Both the position numbers and the translations under genes were made by a program. From assembly GCA_017523925.1 (NCBI GenBank), contig JAFWVQ010000007.1, forward strand, positions 1 through 50,122: 50,122 bases of DNA, written 5' to 3'. The notes below the pieces were generated by a model. The model saw nothing but the letters and a program-made list of their open reading frames with translations, had not been told where the DNA came from and made no database searches. Every line of letters starts with the position of its first letter. Positions within the stretch are counted from its first letter, which is position 1. This document shows positions 5,986 through 15,564 of the stretch, piece by piece. The DNA comes from Clostridia bacterium. GTDB lineage: Bacteria > Bacillota > Clostridia > Christensenellales > CAG-138.

Positions 5986-8900
5986 TCACTCGGTTCTAAG
6001 CGCCGCAACGGGGTCCTTCCTCGCGGCAACGCCCGCCGGGATCAGGCCGGAGATCAGCGTCAGCAGCATGCTGATGCCCACGAGCACCGCCGCCGCCCTC
6101 CAGGGCAGCACGGCGCGGAGCGTTTCGATGCCGGTCAGCTTCTGAAGGATCAGATTCAGCGGGATGCACAGCAGCACGGTCACGCCTATGCCGATGAGAC
6201 CCGCGAAGAAGCCGACGATCAGCGTTTCCGCATTGAACACGCTCTTCACGTTGCGCTTGGAGGCGCCGATCGAGCGGAGTATGCCGATCTCCTTGGTGCG
6301 CTCGAGCACGGAGATATAGGTGATGATGCCGATCATGATGGAGGATACCACGAGCGAGATCGCAACGAACGCGATCAGGCCGTAGGAGACCGCGTCTATC
6401 ATGGTGGTAACGCCGCTCATGAGCAGCGCAACGTAGTCGGTGTACTCGATCGCGTCCTCGGGGTCCTCCACGGAATCGTTATACGCCTTTATCGCGTCCG
6501 TTATCTCCTCCTTATCATCGAAGGACGAGGTGTAGATGCTGATCGTTGCGGGCTCTGCCTCGTTTATCTCGCCGAACTCCACGAGCCTTTCGGCAAGCGT
6601 TGAGCCCGAAACGCCCGCGGGCATGAATTTATCGTGGTAAACGGCGAGCTTTGCTTCGCTCTCCCCCGCCATCTGCCCATCGAACATCGCCGCGACCGCC
6701 TTATAGCCCGATACGCCGAACAGGTCGCCCGGCTGCGAGCTTTCGCGCACGAGCTGTGCTATCTGCAGCTTCGCGTTTTCCTCATACTGCGCCGAAACGA
6801 TGGACTTTATCTGCTCCACCATAAGCTGCTTGAGCTCCTCATCGGTGTAATCCGCAAGGTAATCGCGCATTTCATCCGTCGAGAAGCCGAAGGTGGAGGC
6901 GGCAAGCCCGATCTGCGCCTCGCGGTCGGGATACATAGAAAGATAGCCGTCCACAAGCGCCATCAGCTCCGCTTCATCGGGCATGGCAAGTATCTTGGTG
7001 TAGATATCCACCTTCTGCGCGTCGTTCAGGGTGGAGAAGTATTCGCTGATGAGCCTTGCCTTCTCGCTTTGGGACGGTTTATCCTCATCCGAAAGCACGA
7101 AGGGCAGGCCGGTTATGAGATCGAGATTCTCGTTTTCGGGCTTTTTCTGCTCCGTTATCAGCTCGGAAGCGGCCGATCTTTCGATCAGCTTATCGGTCAG
7201 AAGCGTGGTGTAGCCGAATGCGCCCGTGAACTGCATCGCGCTCGAGGAATCGGGCTTCACTATGCCCACGATCTCGAGCTCGAGCCCGTTTTTGATTATC
7301 AGCTCCATCGCCTTTTCGTCGTCGCCGATATACTCCCATTCGCCCGAGCCGCTCTCGGATCTGCGGTATTTTTCATAATTGAGTATCAGCTTGAAGCGCT
7401 TTCCGATTATCTCCGAGAACTCGGCGCTGCGCTCGGGTTCCTCGAGCTCCTCGCCCTTGAACACGGCGCTCATCAGGTCCTTGAGCTCCTGCTCCTCGAT
7501 GTAGCCGAGGGCGTAGAAGGCGTTGTCGATGATCTCGCCGCGCTCATCGAGCAGCAGCACTATCTCCTCCGCACGCTCGGGCCAATGCCCCGAAAGAAGC
7601 TTATATTGCTCGGTTATCATCGGGGCGACGGGCTCGCCGTTTCTGCCCCCGAGCAGCTCGGAGAAAAGGTTCATGCCGTTCATGCGCGATGAGACCATGT
7701 TGAACATGCTGGTTGCCGCCGAATCATCGCCGCTTTCGCCGCCGAATAGCGAGCGGGAGAGGTCGGTATTCTTATATGCGCCCTCAGAATTCCGGAAATA
7801 GACGTTCAGCTCCGGCTCATAGCCGTACTGCACTGCGGAAACGAGCGAAGAGAGCCTTGAATCCGCGTTTTCAAGCTCGCCGTCGAAATGCTCTTTGAAC
7901 GCCGCGATATTGTTTTTTTCGTTTGAACCGGTGAACGCCGCGTTGAACATCCTGTATAGGCGGGGGCTTGAATAGACCCGATCCTCGCTGCGGCTTGCCC
8001 GCGCCTCCCGATCGCCCTGCCGCGCCGTGAGCAGCTTTTTGAGCATATCGTTCGGTTCGCGCTCGAGCACTATCGGGTATGAAGCGAGCGTTTCGCGCTG
8101 GATATCCGAAACGTAGTTGTGTATGCCGGTCGAAAGCGAAAGGATCATCGCGATGCCGATTATGCCGATCGAGCCCGCAAACGCCGTTAGAAGCGTTCTG
8201 CCCTTCTTCGTTCTAAGGTTGTTCAGGCTCAGCGAGAGCGCGGTCAAGAAGGACATGGAGACCTTCTTTTTCTTCTTATGCCCGTTCTTTTCCGCGTCCG
8301 CAGCCGCTTCGCCAAGCTGTGCCGCAGCGCGCTCCGGCTCGGGCACGCTCGGGTCGAAGGGGTCGGTGTCCGATATTATCCTGCCGTCCTTCAATCGAAC
8401 GGTGCGCGTTGCGTACTGCTCGGCGAGCTCGCCGTTATGCGTTACCATAATTACAAGGCGCGTTTTTGCGACCTCTTGAAGCAGCTCCATTACGGCAACG
8501 CCGGTTTCCGAATCGAGCGCGCCGGTGGGCTCGTCCGCAAGCAGCACGTCCGGATCGTTCACGAGCGCGCGCGCTATCGCAACGCGCTGCATCTGGCCGC
8601 CGCTCATCTGATTCGGGCGCTTATGGTGCTGATCGCCGAGACCGACCTTCGTAAGCGCCTCCTTCGCCCGCCTTCTGCGCTCGGCGCGGCTGACGCCCGA
8701 AATGGTGAGCGCAAGCTCAACGTTTGCAAGCACGGACTGATGCGGGATGAGGTTGTAGCTTTGGAAAACGAAGCCGATCGTGTGGTTGCGGTAGGCGTCC
8801 CAGTTCCTATCCGAATATTCCTTTGTGGAAACGCCGTTTATTATAAGATCGCCGCTGTCGTAGCGGTCAAGGCCGCCCACGATATTCAAAAGCGTGGTCT

Positions 8901-9030
8901 TGCCCGAGCCGCTCGGGCCGAGCACTGCCACGAACTCGCTTTCACGGAAGGCAAGGCTCACGCCGTCGAGCGCGGTCTGCACGAGCTCTCCCGTTTTATA
9001 GCGTTTGGTTATATTTGAAAGCTGAAGCAT
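5986..9030 (-). CDS. ABC transporter, fused ATPase and FtsX-type permease (MacB-like)
   Basis: 1014 residues. Residues 1-225 form an ABC ATPase with Walker A GPSGSGKTT, Q-loop VFQSYNLIPH, signature SGGQMQRVAIARAL, Walker B VLLADEPTGALDS and switch histidine in VTHN. After a charged linker comes a first membrane helix (TAFAGSIGIIGIAMILSL). A roughly 500-residue extracytoplasmic region follows, then the FtsX domain with three helices, including ERTKEIGILRSIGASKRNV between them and a final GLIPAGVAARKDPVAALR. This architecture drives mechanotransmission: lipoprotein or peptide extrusion, or antibiotic resistance. No partner gene is adjacent, so the substrate is unknown. A promoter is at 9063-9091. 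Confidence 0.9.
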   Translation of the reverse strand: MLQLSNITKRYKTGELVQTALDGVSLAFRESEFVAVLGPSGSGKTTLLNIVGGLDRYDSGDLIINGVSTKEYSDRNWDAYRNHTIGFVFQSYNLIPHQSVLANVELALTISGVSRAERRRRAKEALTKVGLGDQHHKRPNQMSGGQMQRVAIARALVNDPDVLLADEPTGALDSETGVAVMELLQEVAKTRLVIMVTHNGELAEQYATRTVRLKDGRIISDTDPFDPSVPEPERAAAQLGEAAADAEKNGHKKKKKVSMSFLTALSLSLNNLRTKKGRTLLTAFAGSIGIIGIAMILSLSTGIHNYVSDIQRETLASYPIVLEREPNDMLKKLLTARQGDREARASRSEDRVYSSPRLYRMFNAAFTGSNEKNNIAAFKEHFDGELENADSRLSSLVSAVQYGYEPELNVYFRNSEGAYKNTDLSRSLFGGESGDDSAATSMFNMVSSRMNGMNLFSELLGGRNGEPVAPMITEQYKLLSGHWPERAEEIVLLLDERGEIIDNAFYALGYIEEQELKDLMSAVFKGEELEEPERSAEFSEIIGKRFKLILNYEKYRRSESGSGEWEYIGDDEKAMELIIKNGLELEIVGIVKPDSSSAMQFTGAFGYTTLLTDKLIERSAASELITEQKKPENENLDLITGLPFVLSDEDKPSQSEKARLISEYFSTLNDAQKVDIYTKILAMPDEAELMALVDGYLSMYPDREAQIGLAASTFGFSTDEMRDYLADYTDEELKQLMVEQIKSIVSAQYEENAKLQIAQLVRESSQPGDLFGVSGYKAVAAMFDGQMAGESEAKLAVYHDKFMPAGVSGSTLAERLVEFGEINEAEPATISIYTSSFDDKEEITDAIKAYNDSVEDPEDAIEYTDYVALLMSGVTTMIDAVSYGLIAFVAISLVVSSIMIGIITYISVLERTKEIGILRSIGASKRNVKSVFNAETLIVGFFAGLIGIGVTVLLCIPLNLILQKLTGIETLRAVLPWRAAAVLVGISMLLTLISGLIPAGVAARKDPVAALRTE

Positions 9031-9062
9031 TATAGTTTCCTCCGAGGGTATCCTTTGCGCTT

Positions 9063-9091
9063 ATTATATCCCCATCGGCGCAAACAATCAA
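9063..9091 (-). promoter_or_regulatory. sigma-A promoter for the ABC fusion gene
   Basis: Minus-strand TTGATT (9086-9091), 17-bp spacer, TATAAT (9063-9068). Confidence 0.7.
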
Positions 9092-9151
9092 TGAATACCG
9101 CTAAAATGTCACATTTATGCCCAATTTGAACAAAAAACTAATATGAAATAT

Positions 9152-9179
9152 AAAAAACCGCGCCCATTGAAAGGCGCGG
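9152..9179 (-). terminator. terminator of the 9246-10253 gene
   Basis: On the minus strand CCGCGCC / GGCGCGG (9158-9164, 9173-9179) closes an 8-nt loop and is followed by six T. Confidence 0.8.
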
Positions 9180-9245
9180 CGGAATGATGAAAAGCGATGA
9201 AGGGCGGATGCGCCCAAAGGCGGAAGCGCCCTCGCCGGCTTCGAT

Positions 9246-10253
9246 TTAATCAAACCATGCGTTCATATCGAGAGCGGGGCGCTCATACGGCTTGAACAAA
9301 GGCGCAATACTGCTTTCAAAGAAGCTTTTAAGCTGATCGTATTCCTCATTTGATGAATCGACCGATAGTATCGGCACGAGCCTTACGCAGTTGCGCTCGT
9401 ATTTGGAGAGATCGGTTTCGGCAGTTGCCCCAAACCAAATTGAGCTCGACGACCATGAAAAGCCGTCTCCTTCGCCGCCGATCCAAGTGATGTCCGATAA
9501 GCTTGAACCGAAACCGGAATCCGGCACGGATGAATAAATCGAAGGATCTCGCCCCATATATCTGTATGCAAGGGTCCCCTTATCGTTTTCAACCAGCCAG
9601 CCGGCGGAAATAAGCGAAGAAACCTCCTCCGAGCTGTATGAGCCGAGCACGAGCAGCATTTCTTTTTCGCTTAGCGGCGCAAGCGAGGTGACGGGATACT
9701 TGCCCGCTTCATAAATTGAAGCCATCGGCGCGATGCCGTAAACGAATTCGCCGTCCTTCTTCCACGCAAAAACGTCCAGCCCCCTGCCCAGGCCAAGGTC
9801 GAAATACTCGGGAAAGTGTTTCTTTAACGATGCGTATTTCGCGGAATCGAGCAGACCCTCAAGCCCGTCCGTATCCTCCCCAGTTATCTCCATCCATTCG
9901 CCGCCCTCAAGGCGCAGATAGCGCTCGCCGAGCTGATAGACGGTGGCCCTTTTGCCGTTTTTATAGAAAAACTCTATGGAAAGCATGCCGTCCTCGGTGT
10001 CCTGCGGCGGCTGTTCGGCCTTTTTCAGCTCGAGCGAGTTGAAATGCTCCGCAAGACGCAGCAGCTCCGCTTCATCGGTGATCTGCTCGGCATTTTCGGG
10101 ATCGTAGGCGTTTCGTGCGCGAACGCTTTCGATCTCCGCCGAAGGGATGAATTCCTTATTCCTCATCGAATTCAGAATAATAAGCAGTGCAGCTCCGAGC
10201 GCAAGCGCGGCTGCGGCGGCGATCAGCGCAACGAGTTTTTTATTCTTGAACAT
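9246..10253 (-). CDS. membrane-anchored extracytoplasmic hypothetical protein
   Basis: 335 residues, not recognised. It begins MFKNKKLVALIAAAAALALG with a single N-terminal helix and no lipobox cysteine, so it is probably a signal anchor; the rest looks extracellular. The body is acidic and aromatic, with a DUF-like beta-rich middle (GMLSIEFFYKNGKRATVYQL) and no catalytic motif I can name. The start is ATG 10253 behind AAAGGAG; an upstream in-frame start at 10313 would read through that ribosome site. It is transcribed toward the ABC gene but separated from it by a terminator, so it is probably its own unit. Confidence 0.75.
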   Translation of the reverse strand: MFKNKKLVALIAAAAALALGAALLIILNSMRNKEFIPSAEIESVRARNAYDPENAEQITDEAELLRLAEHFNSLELKKAEQPPQDTEDGMLSIEFFYKNGKRATVYQLGERYLRLEGGEWMEITGEDTDGLEGLLDSAKYASLKKHFPEYFDLGLGRGLDVFAWKKDGEFVYGIAPMASIYEAGKYPVTSLAPLSEKEMLLVLGSYSSEEVSSLISAGWLVENDKGTLAYRYMGRDPSIYSSVPDSGFGSSLSDITWIGGEGDGFSWSSSSIWFGATAETDLSKYERNCVRLVPILSVDSSNEEYDQLKSFFESSIAPLFKPYERPALDMNAWFD

Positions 10254-10535
10254 CCTTTCTCTCCTTTCCTCAGGCGGCTGCGTCCGAACGCCGGCAGCGT
10301 GCCATCCGCCCATGATCTTGTTTTTTGTTTTTTCAGTATATCATTTTCATATTAAGCTGTCAACAGCGCCGCTTTTCGCCCATGCGCACGCACACCGCCC
10401 CAAAACACGAAGGATCATCAGTGGACGGAAGCCCCCTTCGCCCATGCGCACGCGCTGCGGCCGCGGCGCCGCCCTTATCGAGCGGACATCGCGCGGGAAA
10501 GTTCGAAAACGTTTCAAATTATACAAATAAAAAGC

Positions 10536-10564
10536 TTGAAACACCCTTGCTCTTGGTGTATAAT
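10536..10564 (+). promoter_or_regulatory. sigma-A promoter for the secreted repeat protein
   Basis: TTGAAA (10536-10541), 17-bp spacer, TATAAT (10559-10564). Confidence 0.8.
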
Positions 10565-10660
10565 GCAAAGTGGATATGAATGTGATCAAAGACGGTCGGC
10601 CCGATGCGCGTCCGAGCGTTGGTTCATAAGTTCAGTGATAGAAGAAAAGGAGTATTTGAA

Positions 10661-12523
10661 TTGAAATCGAGAAAGATCCTCCCGCTGCTCCTTGCCGCGG
10701 CAATGCTGATGATCGCCGCCGTGCCCGCTTTTGCTTCCGATAAAAGCGGCTCCGTTTCCGCGCCCTTTTCCGAGGGCGGCCCGGATGCGCTGCAGATCGG
10801 CGCTCCGAGCATATATGCCTCAGCGAATCAGAGCGGCGTTGCAACCATAGAATCGGACCCCTCGCGCCTCAGCGCTCCCGGCTACGTCACCGTTACGATC
10901 AAGCTGCGCAACACAAACACTTCAAGCAACGCAAACAGCATCGGCACCGTGAGCGAGCGCTTCGCTGCGCCGGGTGAAGATTCTGTTATGCTGCTGCCCC
11001 CGGTGAACACCGTTCCGCCCAAGATCACGCCGGAGCCCGAGCAGACGGGCGAGCCTGCCACCCCCGTGCCCACCACGGACCCGTTCGATCCCGTTCGGCC
11101 GACGCAGACCCCCGGCGTCACCAACCCGCCGGTCGTGACCCCTGTGCCCCAGAGCGGCAGATATACGCACGTATCCGTCACCAACCCCTACGGCGTTGCC
11201 TTCCAGACGAGCGACGTTAACCCCGGCTCGATCGGCGTTTTCCGCGCCTCGATGATGATCTACGATTCCATGATCGGCCAGTCGCTCTCCTTCGTCATCA
11301 CCTGGTACGACACCGCCGCGAACATGACTTTCTCGCAGACCCTCGCGCTGATGATCCAGCGCTCCGACACCGCGTATCTTCGCATGACCCGCACCGTGAA
11401 CGTGACCGGCGCGGCGATGGGCGAGGAGGTGGAATTCACCTATTCGCTCGTGAACACCGGCTCCAGAAGGCTGAACGATATCCGCGTTGTGGACGACAAG
11501 ATCGCCGGAAACACCGAGATAGTTGCCCCCTTCTCGCTCGCCTCCGGCGAACGCAGGGACATCACCTACACCTACACGATGAAGGGAGCGAGCGTGGTTT
11601 CCAAGCCCGTTGCCACCTTCGTTCCCGAGGGGAGCAGCTCCACGCTGTCGGTCACCGTTTCGAAGATCACCATCGGCCTTATCAACGCGCAGGTCACAAA
11701 GAGCGTCAACATCGGCATGCAGACCCCCGAGGGCGTTACCTTCACGCTGTTCATGACGAACAACGGCAGCCAGAACCTCAGCAACCTCACCGTTAAGGAC
11801 GATCTTGGTACCGTTCTTGCCGAGGGCTTCAGCCTTGCGATCGGCGAGAGCAGGATCATCGAGCATTTCATCCCGAATCCAGACGGCGTTCGCAACGTTG
11901 TGTTCTACGTCAGCGGCACGTACGACGAGGGCAAGGAGTTTGAGGACAATACCGAGAGCTACACCGTTCGCCCGTACATCAACCCGGCGCTGCTCGGGCT
12001 CAAATTCCGCGCGGAGGTGCGCAGGCAGCTCGATTCCGAAAACAATATCGGCCTGACCTTCACCGTTGAAAACACGGGCAGGCTCGCCTACACCAATCTT
12101 GTGCTCACCGAGGAGCAGCTCGGCTACACCATCCATGAGATCCACGGTCTCGCCGCCGCTTCCGAGCCCGTCAGCTTCGACGTGGACCTCAAGCTCGACG
12201 AGCCGCGCGAGCTGGTGTTCGTTCTCACGGCGCTTGACCCCTCCGGCAACGAGCATACCTTCGATGCGCGCATCAACGCGCAGAATATCGACGTGAATCC
12301 CGCTATCCCGAACGTAACGCCGCCGAACAACAGCGACACCTCGACCGATATCATCGATCTCGATCTTGACAAGCAGATCAGCGAAGCCGGCCAGCGGCTG
12401 AATCGGACCTTCAACACGATCAAGATCATCTTCATCCTTATCCTTGCGGTCATCGCCGTTCTTGCTGCGCTTGAATACTATCTCTACCGCCGCAGGAAGA
12501 CTCAGGCCTCGGGCGAGCAATAA
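10661..12523 (+). CDS. large secreted, membrane-anchored repeat protein (CARDB/DUF11-like domains)
   Basis: 620 residues. A signal peptide ends at VPAFA-SDK (residue ~27). The body has repeated immunoglobulin-like beta domains; each contains a phrase like EVEFTYSLVNTGSRRLNDI, VTFTLFMTNNGSQNLSNLTV or GLTFTVENTGRLAYTNLVL, the 'NTG...L..I.V.D' signature of CARDB/DUF11 cell-surface domains. A Pro/Thr-rich linker (about residues 120-165) separates the first domain. The C-terminus has one helix (IKIIFILILAVIAVLAALEY) and a basic tail, so the protein stays in the membrane facing outward. The start is TTG 10661, 8 nt after AAAGGAG, because this places the signal peptide correctly. A role in adhesion or surface structure is inference. 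Confidence 0.8.
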   Translation: MKSRKILPLLLAAAMLMIAAVPAFASDKSGSVSAPFSEGGPDALQIGAPSIYASANQSGVATIESDPSRLSAPGYVTVTIKLRNTNTSSNANSIGTVSERFAAPGEDSVMLLPPVNTVPPKITPEPEQTGEPATPVPTTDPFDPVRPTQTPGVTNPPVVTPVPQSGRYTHVSVTNPYGVAFQTSDVNPGSIGVFRASMMIYDSMIGQSLSFVITWYDTAANMTFSQTLALMIQRSDTAYLRMTRTVNVTGAAMGEEVEFTYSLVNTGSRRLNDIRVVDDKIAGNTEIVAPFSLASGERRDITYTYTMKGASVVSKPVATFVPEGSSSTLSVTVSKITIGLINAQVTKSVNIGMQTPEGVTFTLFMTNNGSQNLSNLTVKDDLGTVLAEGFSLAIGESRIIEHFIPNPDGVRNVVFYVSGTYDEGKEFEDNTESYTVRPYINPALLGLKFRAEVRRQLDSENNIGLTFTVENTGRLAYTNLVLTEEQLGYTIHEIHGLAAASEPVSFDVDLKLDEPRELVFVLTALDPSGNEHTFDARINAQNIDVNPAIPNVTPPNNSDTSTDIIDLDLDKQISEAGQRLNRTFNTIKIIFILILAVIAVLAALEYYLYRRRKTQASGEQ

Positions 12524-12538
12524 GCGGGGAGCTTCTAC

Positions 12539-13045
12539 ATGTCCTCCACGCCCATTCCCCGCTCCTCGAGCTCAGTTGCAAGGCTTGTTCAATGTGCGCT
12601 TCTTGCCGCGCTGACCGCCGTTGCAACGCTGATCTCCATCCCGATCTTCGGCGGGCACGGCTTCGTGAACCCCGGCGATGCAGTGATCCATTTCTCGGTG
12701 TATGCGCTCGGCGGGTGGTACGCGGTGTCGGCCGCCGCCATCGGAAGCGCGCTTGCCGATATCATGACCGGCTATCTCATCTACGCGCCCGCGACCTTTA
12801 TCATAAAGGGGCTGACAGCGCTTGCGGGCGTTCGGCTCATCAAGCGCACCAAGCATCCGCAGGCGGCATTCTTCATCTCGGGCATCATAATGCCCATCGG
12901 CTATTTTCTCTACGAGCTGCCCGTCCTCTCCCCCTCCGCTGCACTGGTCGATATCCCATGGAACCTCATCCAGTACGCGGTATGCGCGCTGCTCGGCTCC
13001 GTTTTGGTGCTGATCCTGACAAGAAGCGGGTTCAAGCGCAGATAA
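12539..13045 (+). CDS. ECF transporter S component (substrate unknown)
   Basis: 168 residues with five to six hydrophobic helices. It has the S-component hallmark of an early alanine-rich helix (LVQCALLAALTAVATLI) followed by NPGDAVIHFSVYALGG and GSALADIMTGYLIYAPATF, close to riboflavin/hydroxymethylpyrimidine-type ECF families. S components bind a vitamin at the membrane and dock on a shared EcfAA'T energy module, which is not in this window. It lies 15 nt after the secreted repeat protein and probably shares its transcript; a terminator follows at 13061. Substrate prediction would need the binding-loop comparison. Confidence 0.8.
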   Translation: MSSTPIPRSSSSVARLVQCALLAALTAVATLISIPIFGGHGFVNPGDAVIHFSVYALGGWYAVSAAAIGSALADIMTGYLIYAPATFIIKGLTALAGVRLIKRTKHPQAAFFISGIIMPIGYFLYELPVLSPSAALVDIPWNLIQYAVCALLGSVLVLILTRSGFKRR

Positions 13046-13060
13046 ACTCAATACCAACCT

Positions 13061-13081
13061 GCCGCGTTATGCGGCTTTTTT
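13061..13081 (+). terminator. terminator after the ECF S component
   Basis: GCCGC-GTTAT-GCGGC followed by six T. Confidence 0.75.
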
Positions 13082-13123
13082 GTACCATGCCTTCATTTAT
13101 AATGGAATCGTGAGGTGATAAAT

Positions 13124-14596
13124 ATGGAAAAATACCAATTCATTATCCTGCTCGTGCTCGCGCTGCTTTCGTTTGCGTTTTCGCTGATCCTGCTCATATA
13201 CCTGCTGCTTAGGCGCTCGCACGGCGGGGGCGCGGAGCTTGAAAAGCTGCAGTCGGCGTTCTCCGAAGCGGAGAAGCGGCTCGGACTCAAGCTCGATTCC
13301 GCAACGGGCGAAAGCGCGCGCGATATCGAACAGCTCGGGCGCGCGCTCGGCGAGAGCATCTCCATGCGCATGGAGGCGCTCACAAGGCTCATGGAGCAGA
13401 GCTCGGACGCGCTGAACGACGGGCTGACCTTCAAGCAGACCGCGCTCGAAGGCAAGCTCAGCGACAGGCACGAAAGCATGCAGCGCTCCGTGGGCGAAAA
13501 GCTGGACGGCATGAGCGCGCAGCTTGCAGGCGAGAGCGCCAAGGCGGAGCAGCGCTTCAAGAGCTTCGAATCATCCATGCTCGAGCAGCTTCGCTCCATC
13601 GAGGCGGCGCTGCGCGTTATGCGCGAGACCAACGAAGCGCAGCTCGATTCGATCCGCGGCGTTGTGAACGAAAAGCTTCAGCAAACGCTCAACGAGCGGC
13701 TCGGCGAGAGCTTCAAGCTCGTTGAGGAGCGGCTCAGCGAGGTTTACAAGGGGCTCGGCGAGATGCAGAGCATCGCAAGCGGCGTTGGCGATCTCAAGAA
13801 GGTGCTCTCGAACGTCAAAACGCGCGGCACGCTCGGCGAGATCCAGCTTCGCGCCATCCTCGAGGAGGTGCTGACGAACGATCAGTTCGAGGTCAATTTC
13901 GATGCGAGGAAGGGCGGCAAGGAGCGCGTTGAGTTCGCGATCAAGCTGCCAAACGACGGAAACGCGCCCGTCTACCTGCCTATCGACAGCAAGTTCCCGA
14001 CCGAGGCGTACATCAGGCTCTGCGACGCCTACGATTCGGGCGACGCTGCGGCGGTGGAGGCCGCGAAGAAGGAGCTGAAGGAATCCGTCACGCGCTTTGC
14101 ACGCGATATCAGCACGAAGTACATCAACCCGCCGCGCACAACGAATTTCGCGATAATGTTCCTGCCCACCGAGGGGCTGTACGCCGAGGCGGTGCGCATG
14201 GGCCTGATCGAAACGCTCCAGAGCGCGTACAGGATCAATCTTGCCGGTCCCTCCACCATGGCGGCGCTGCTGAACAGCCTGCAGATGGGCTTCCGCACGC
14301 TTGCGATACAGAAGCGCAGCAGCGAGGTTTGGGAAACGCTTGCCAAGATCAAGAAGGAATTCCGCACCTTCGACTCCGTGCTTGAAAACACGAGGAACGC
14401 GCTGAACAGGGCGAACAAGGAGCTCGAGGATCTCGTTGGCGTTCGCACAAGGCAGATAATGCGGGCGCTGAGCAAGGTCGAGGAGCTGCCCGGCGATGCG
14501 GAGCTTGCCTTGCCCTCGGTGACGGCGGCAGGCGCGGCCGCCTCCGGCACGCATGGCGGCGGAGCGGAGGACGCTTCCGAGCAGCAGGAGGCCTGA
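13124..14596 (+). CDS. rmuC: DNA recombination protein RmuC
   Basis: 490 residues. An N-terminal membrane helix (FIILLVLALLSFAFSLILL) is followed by a long coiled-coil (residues ~45-210, rich in SES, EQL and MEAL heptads). The conserved RmuC nuclease-like core contains RGTLGEIQLRAILEEVL, YLPIDSKFPTEAY, SKYI-like STKYINPPRTTNFAIMFLPT and TLAKIKKEFRTF. RmuC limits inversion of short inverted repeats and is implicated in DNA-end handling. The start is ATG 13124 with GAGGTG at 13112-13117; GTG 13115 overlaps that ribosome site. The tail after residue ~465 is a low-complexity Ala/Gly/Glu extension. Confidence 0.92.
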   Translation: MEKYQFIILLVLALLSFAFSLILLIYLLLRRSHGGGAELEKLQSAFSEAEKRLGLKLDSATGESARDIEQLGRALGESISMRMEALTRLMEQSSDALNDGLTFKQTALEGKLSDRHESMQRSVGEKLDGMSAQLAGESAKAEQRFKSFESSMLEQLRSIEAALRVMRETNEAQLDSIRGVVNEKLQQTLNERLGESFKLVEERLSEVYKGLGEMQSIASGVGDLKKVLSNVKTRGTLGEIQLRAILEEVLTNDQFEVNFDARKGGKERVEFAIKLPNDGNAPVYLPIDSKFPTEAYIRLCDAYDSGDAAAVEAAKKELKESVTRFARDISTKYINPPRTTNFAIMFLPTEGLYAEAVRMGLIETLQSAYRINLAGPSTMAALLNSLQMGFRTLAIQKRSSEVWETLAKIKKEFRTFDSVLENTRNALNRANKELEDLVGVRTRQIMRALSKVEELPGDAELALPSVTAAGAAASGTHGGGAEDASEQQEA

Positions 14597-14661
14597 GCCT
14601 GAGCACCGCACGGGCTCGGCCTGCGGCGGCCGGCACGCTCGGCGGAGCATATTCGCATATT

Positions 14662-14691
14662 AAAACGGCAGGGCCGAGACCCTGCCGTTTT
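14662..14691. terminator. bidirectional terminator after rmuC
   Basis: AAAACGGCAGGG / CCCTGCCGTTTT, a 12-bp perfect stem with a 6-nt loop and A/T flanks usable from both strands. Confidence 0.8.
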
Positions 14692-14900
14692 GCGTGCTTG
14701 TAACCGAACTTCCGCACGCGAAAAGTTTTTGCGCGCCCGAGCATGCCTTTTAGGCGAAACAATGATCAAAACCTTGAACCTTAACAAATAATGAATAACC
14801 GAAAGTAATAAAGCAGTACCTTAACACTGAACGATCACTCAAAAAGATCATTGAAAAGTTCGATCGAAGATCGATTTTGGGCGCGGCGGAAAGCTTTAGT

Positions 14901-14963
14901 TTTCCGTTTTTCCGCTTTTCTCGTTAGTTCCGTTTGTTCCGTTTGTTCGGTTTATTCCGTTTT
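14901..14963. repeat. degenerate TTCCGTTTG repeat
   Basis: CCGTTTTTCCG, TTCCGTTTG, TTCCGTTTG, TTCGGTTTA and TTCCGTTTT follow each other at ~9-bp spacing. Composition resembles the repeat at 149-261. Confidence 0.55.
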
Positions 14964-14993
14964 CACCTTGCCGTGCGCTCATGCATCACCGAT

Positions 14994-15497
14994 TCACAGC
15001 TCTATCTCCATTGTCTCGGTGGTGTTCACGATGTCCAGCGCGTTCTGCAGCCTTGCAAGCAGGTCGCCCGCGGCGGTCATATCCACCTGCGCCGTCGCCG
15101 GGTCGTAGTTGGTGTAGCGGTAGTCGATGATGTTCGACTGCCCCATGCTGCGCTCGCGCACCTTCGGCAGCACGCTTGCCATGCCGCAAAGCCTGCGCTT
15201 TCTTTCGGAAAGCTGGGGCATATACACCAGCGCCTCGTCGATGGTCAGATCGAAGCCGGGCAGGCGGTGGGTGGTGTTGAAAACGTTTATCGCGTGCTTG
15301 ACTTTGCGCATCTTTCCCTCGATCGCGTCGAGCTCGAGCTTCGTTTTTTCGTAGTCGTAGTCGGGACGAACGCTTTCCACGTCCTCCGACAGCGCCGCCA
15401 CGAAGGTGGAGCTGCGCGATTCGAGGCTCACGAGCATATCGTGCTGCTCGCCAAGCGCCTTGAGAAGCTTTGCCGCTTCGGCTGAAGTGTATTTCAT
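14994..15497 (-). CDS. conserved hypothetical, DIP1984/septicolysin-like, third gene of the restriction operon
   Basis: 167 residues, all helical in appearance: KLLKALGEQHDMLVSLES at the start, then DAIEGKMRKVKHAINVFN, LTIDEALVYMPQLSERKRRL and LLARLQNALDIVNTT. The order 'long helix, INxxN, L..AL..., L.ER..L' recalls the DIP1984 (septicolysin-like) family, though this is recall and not a computed match. It lies 67 nt downstream of the helicase gene on the same strand with a GGAG-type site (AAGGGAGATAAC) before ATG 15497, so it belongs to the same operon. A role as an accessory or regulator of restriction is inference; the protein could simply be a passenger. Confidence 0.65.
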   Translation of the reverse strand: MKYTSAEAAKLLKALGEQHDMLVSLESRSSTFVAALSEDVESVRPDYDYEKTKLELDAIEGKMRKVKHAINVFNTTHRLPGFDLTIDEALVYMPQLSERKRRLCGMASVLPKVRERSMGQSNIIDYRYTNYDPATAQVDMTAAGDLLARLQNALDIVNTTETMEIEL

Positions 15498-15564
15498 ATT
15501 GTTATCTCCCTTCGGGTTGCTTTTTCGGTTTGTTTTTCAGGCAGCTTTTCGGTTTGGCTGTCAT

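Larger units (their letters stand above)
14597..14993. other. intergenic region after rmuC
   Basis: Holds a symmetrical terminator (14662-14691), an AT-rich stretch without genes (14750-14870) and a pyrimidine-rich degenerate repeat (14901-14963). It separates the convergent rmuC and the leftward restriction operon. Confidence 0.5.

Noticed and set aside
10922..12520. A 532-codon open frame opposite the secreted repeat protein
   Set aside because: It lies wholly under a gene with promoter, ribosome site and signal peptide, and has no family features itself.
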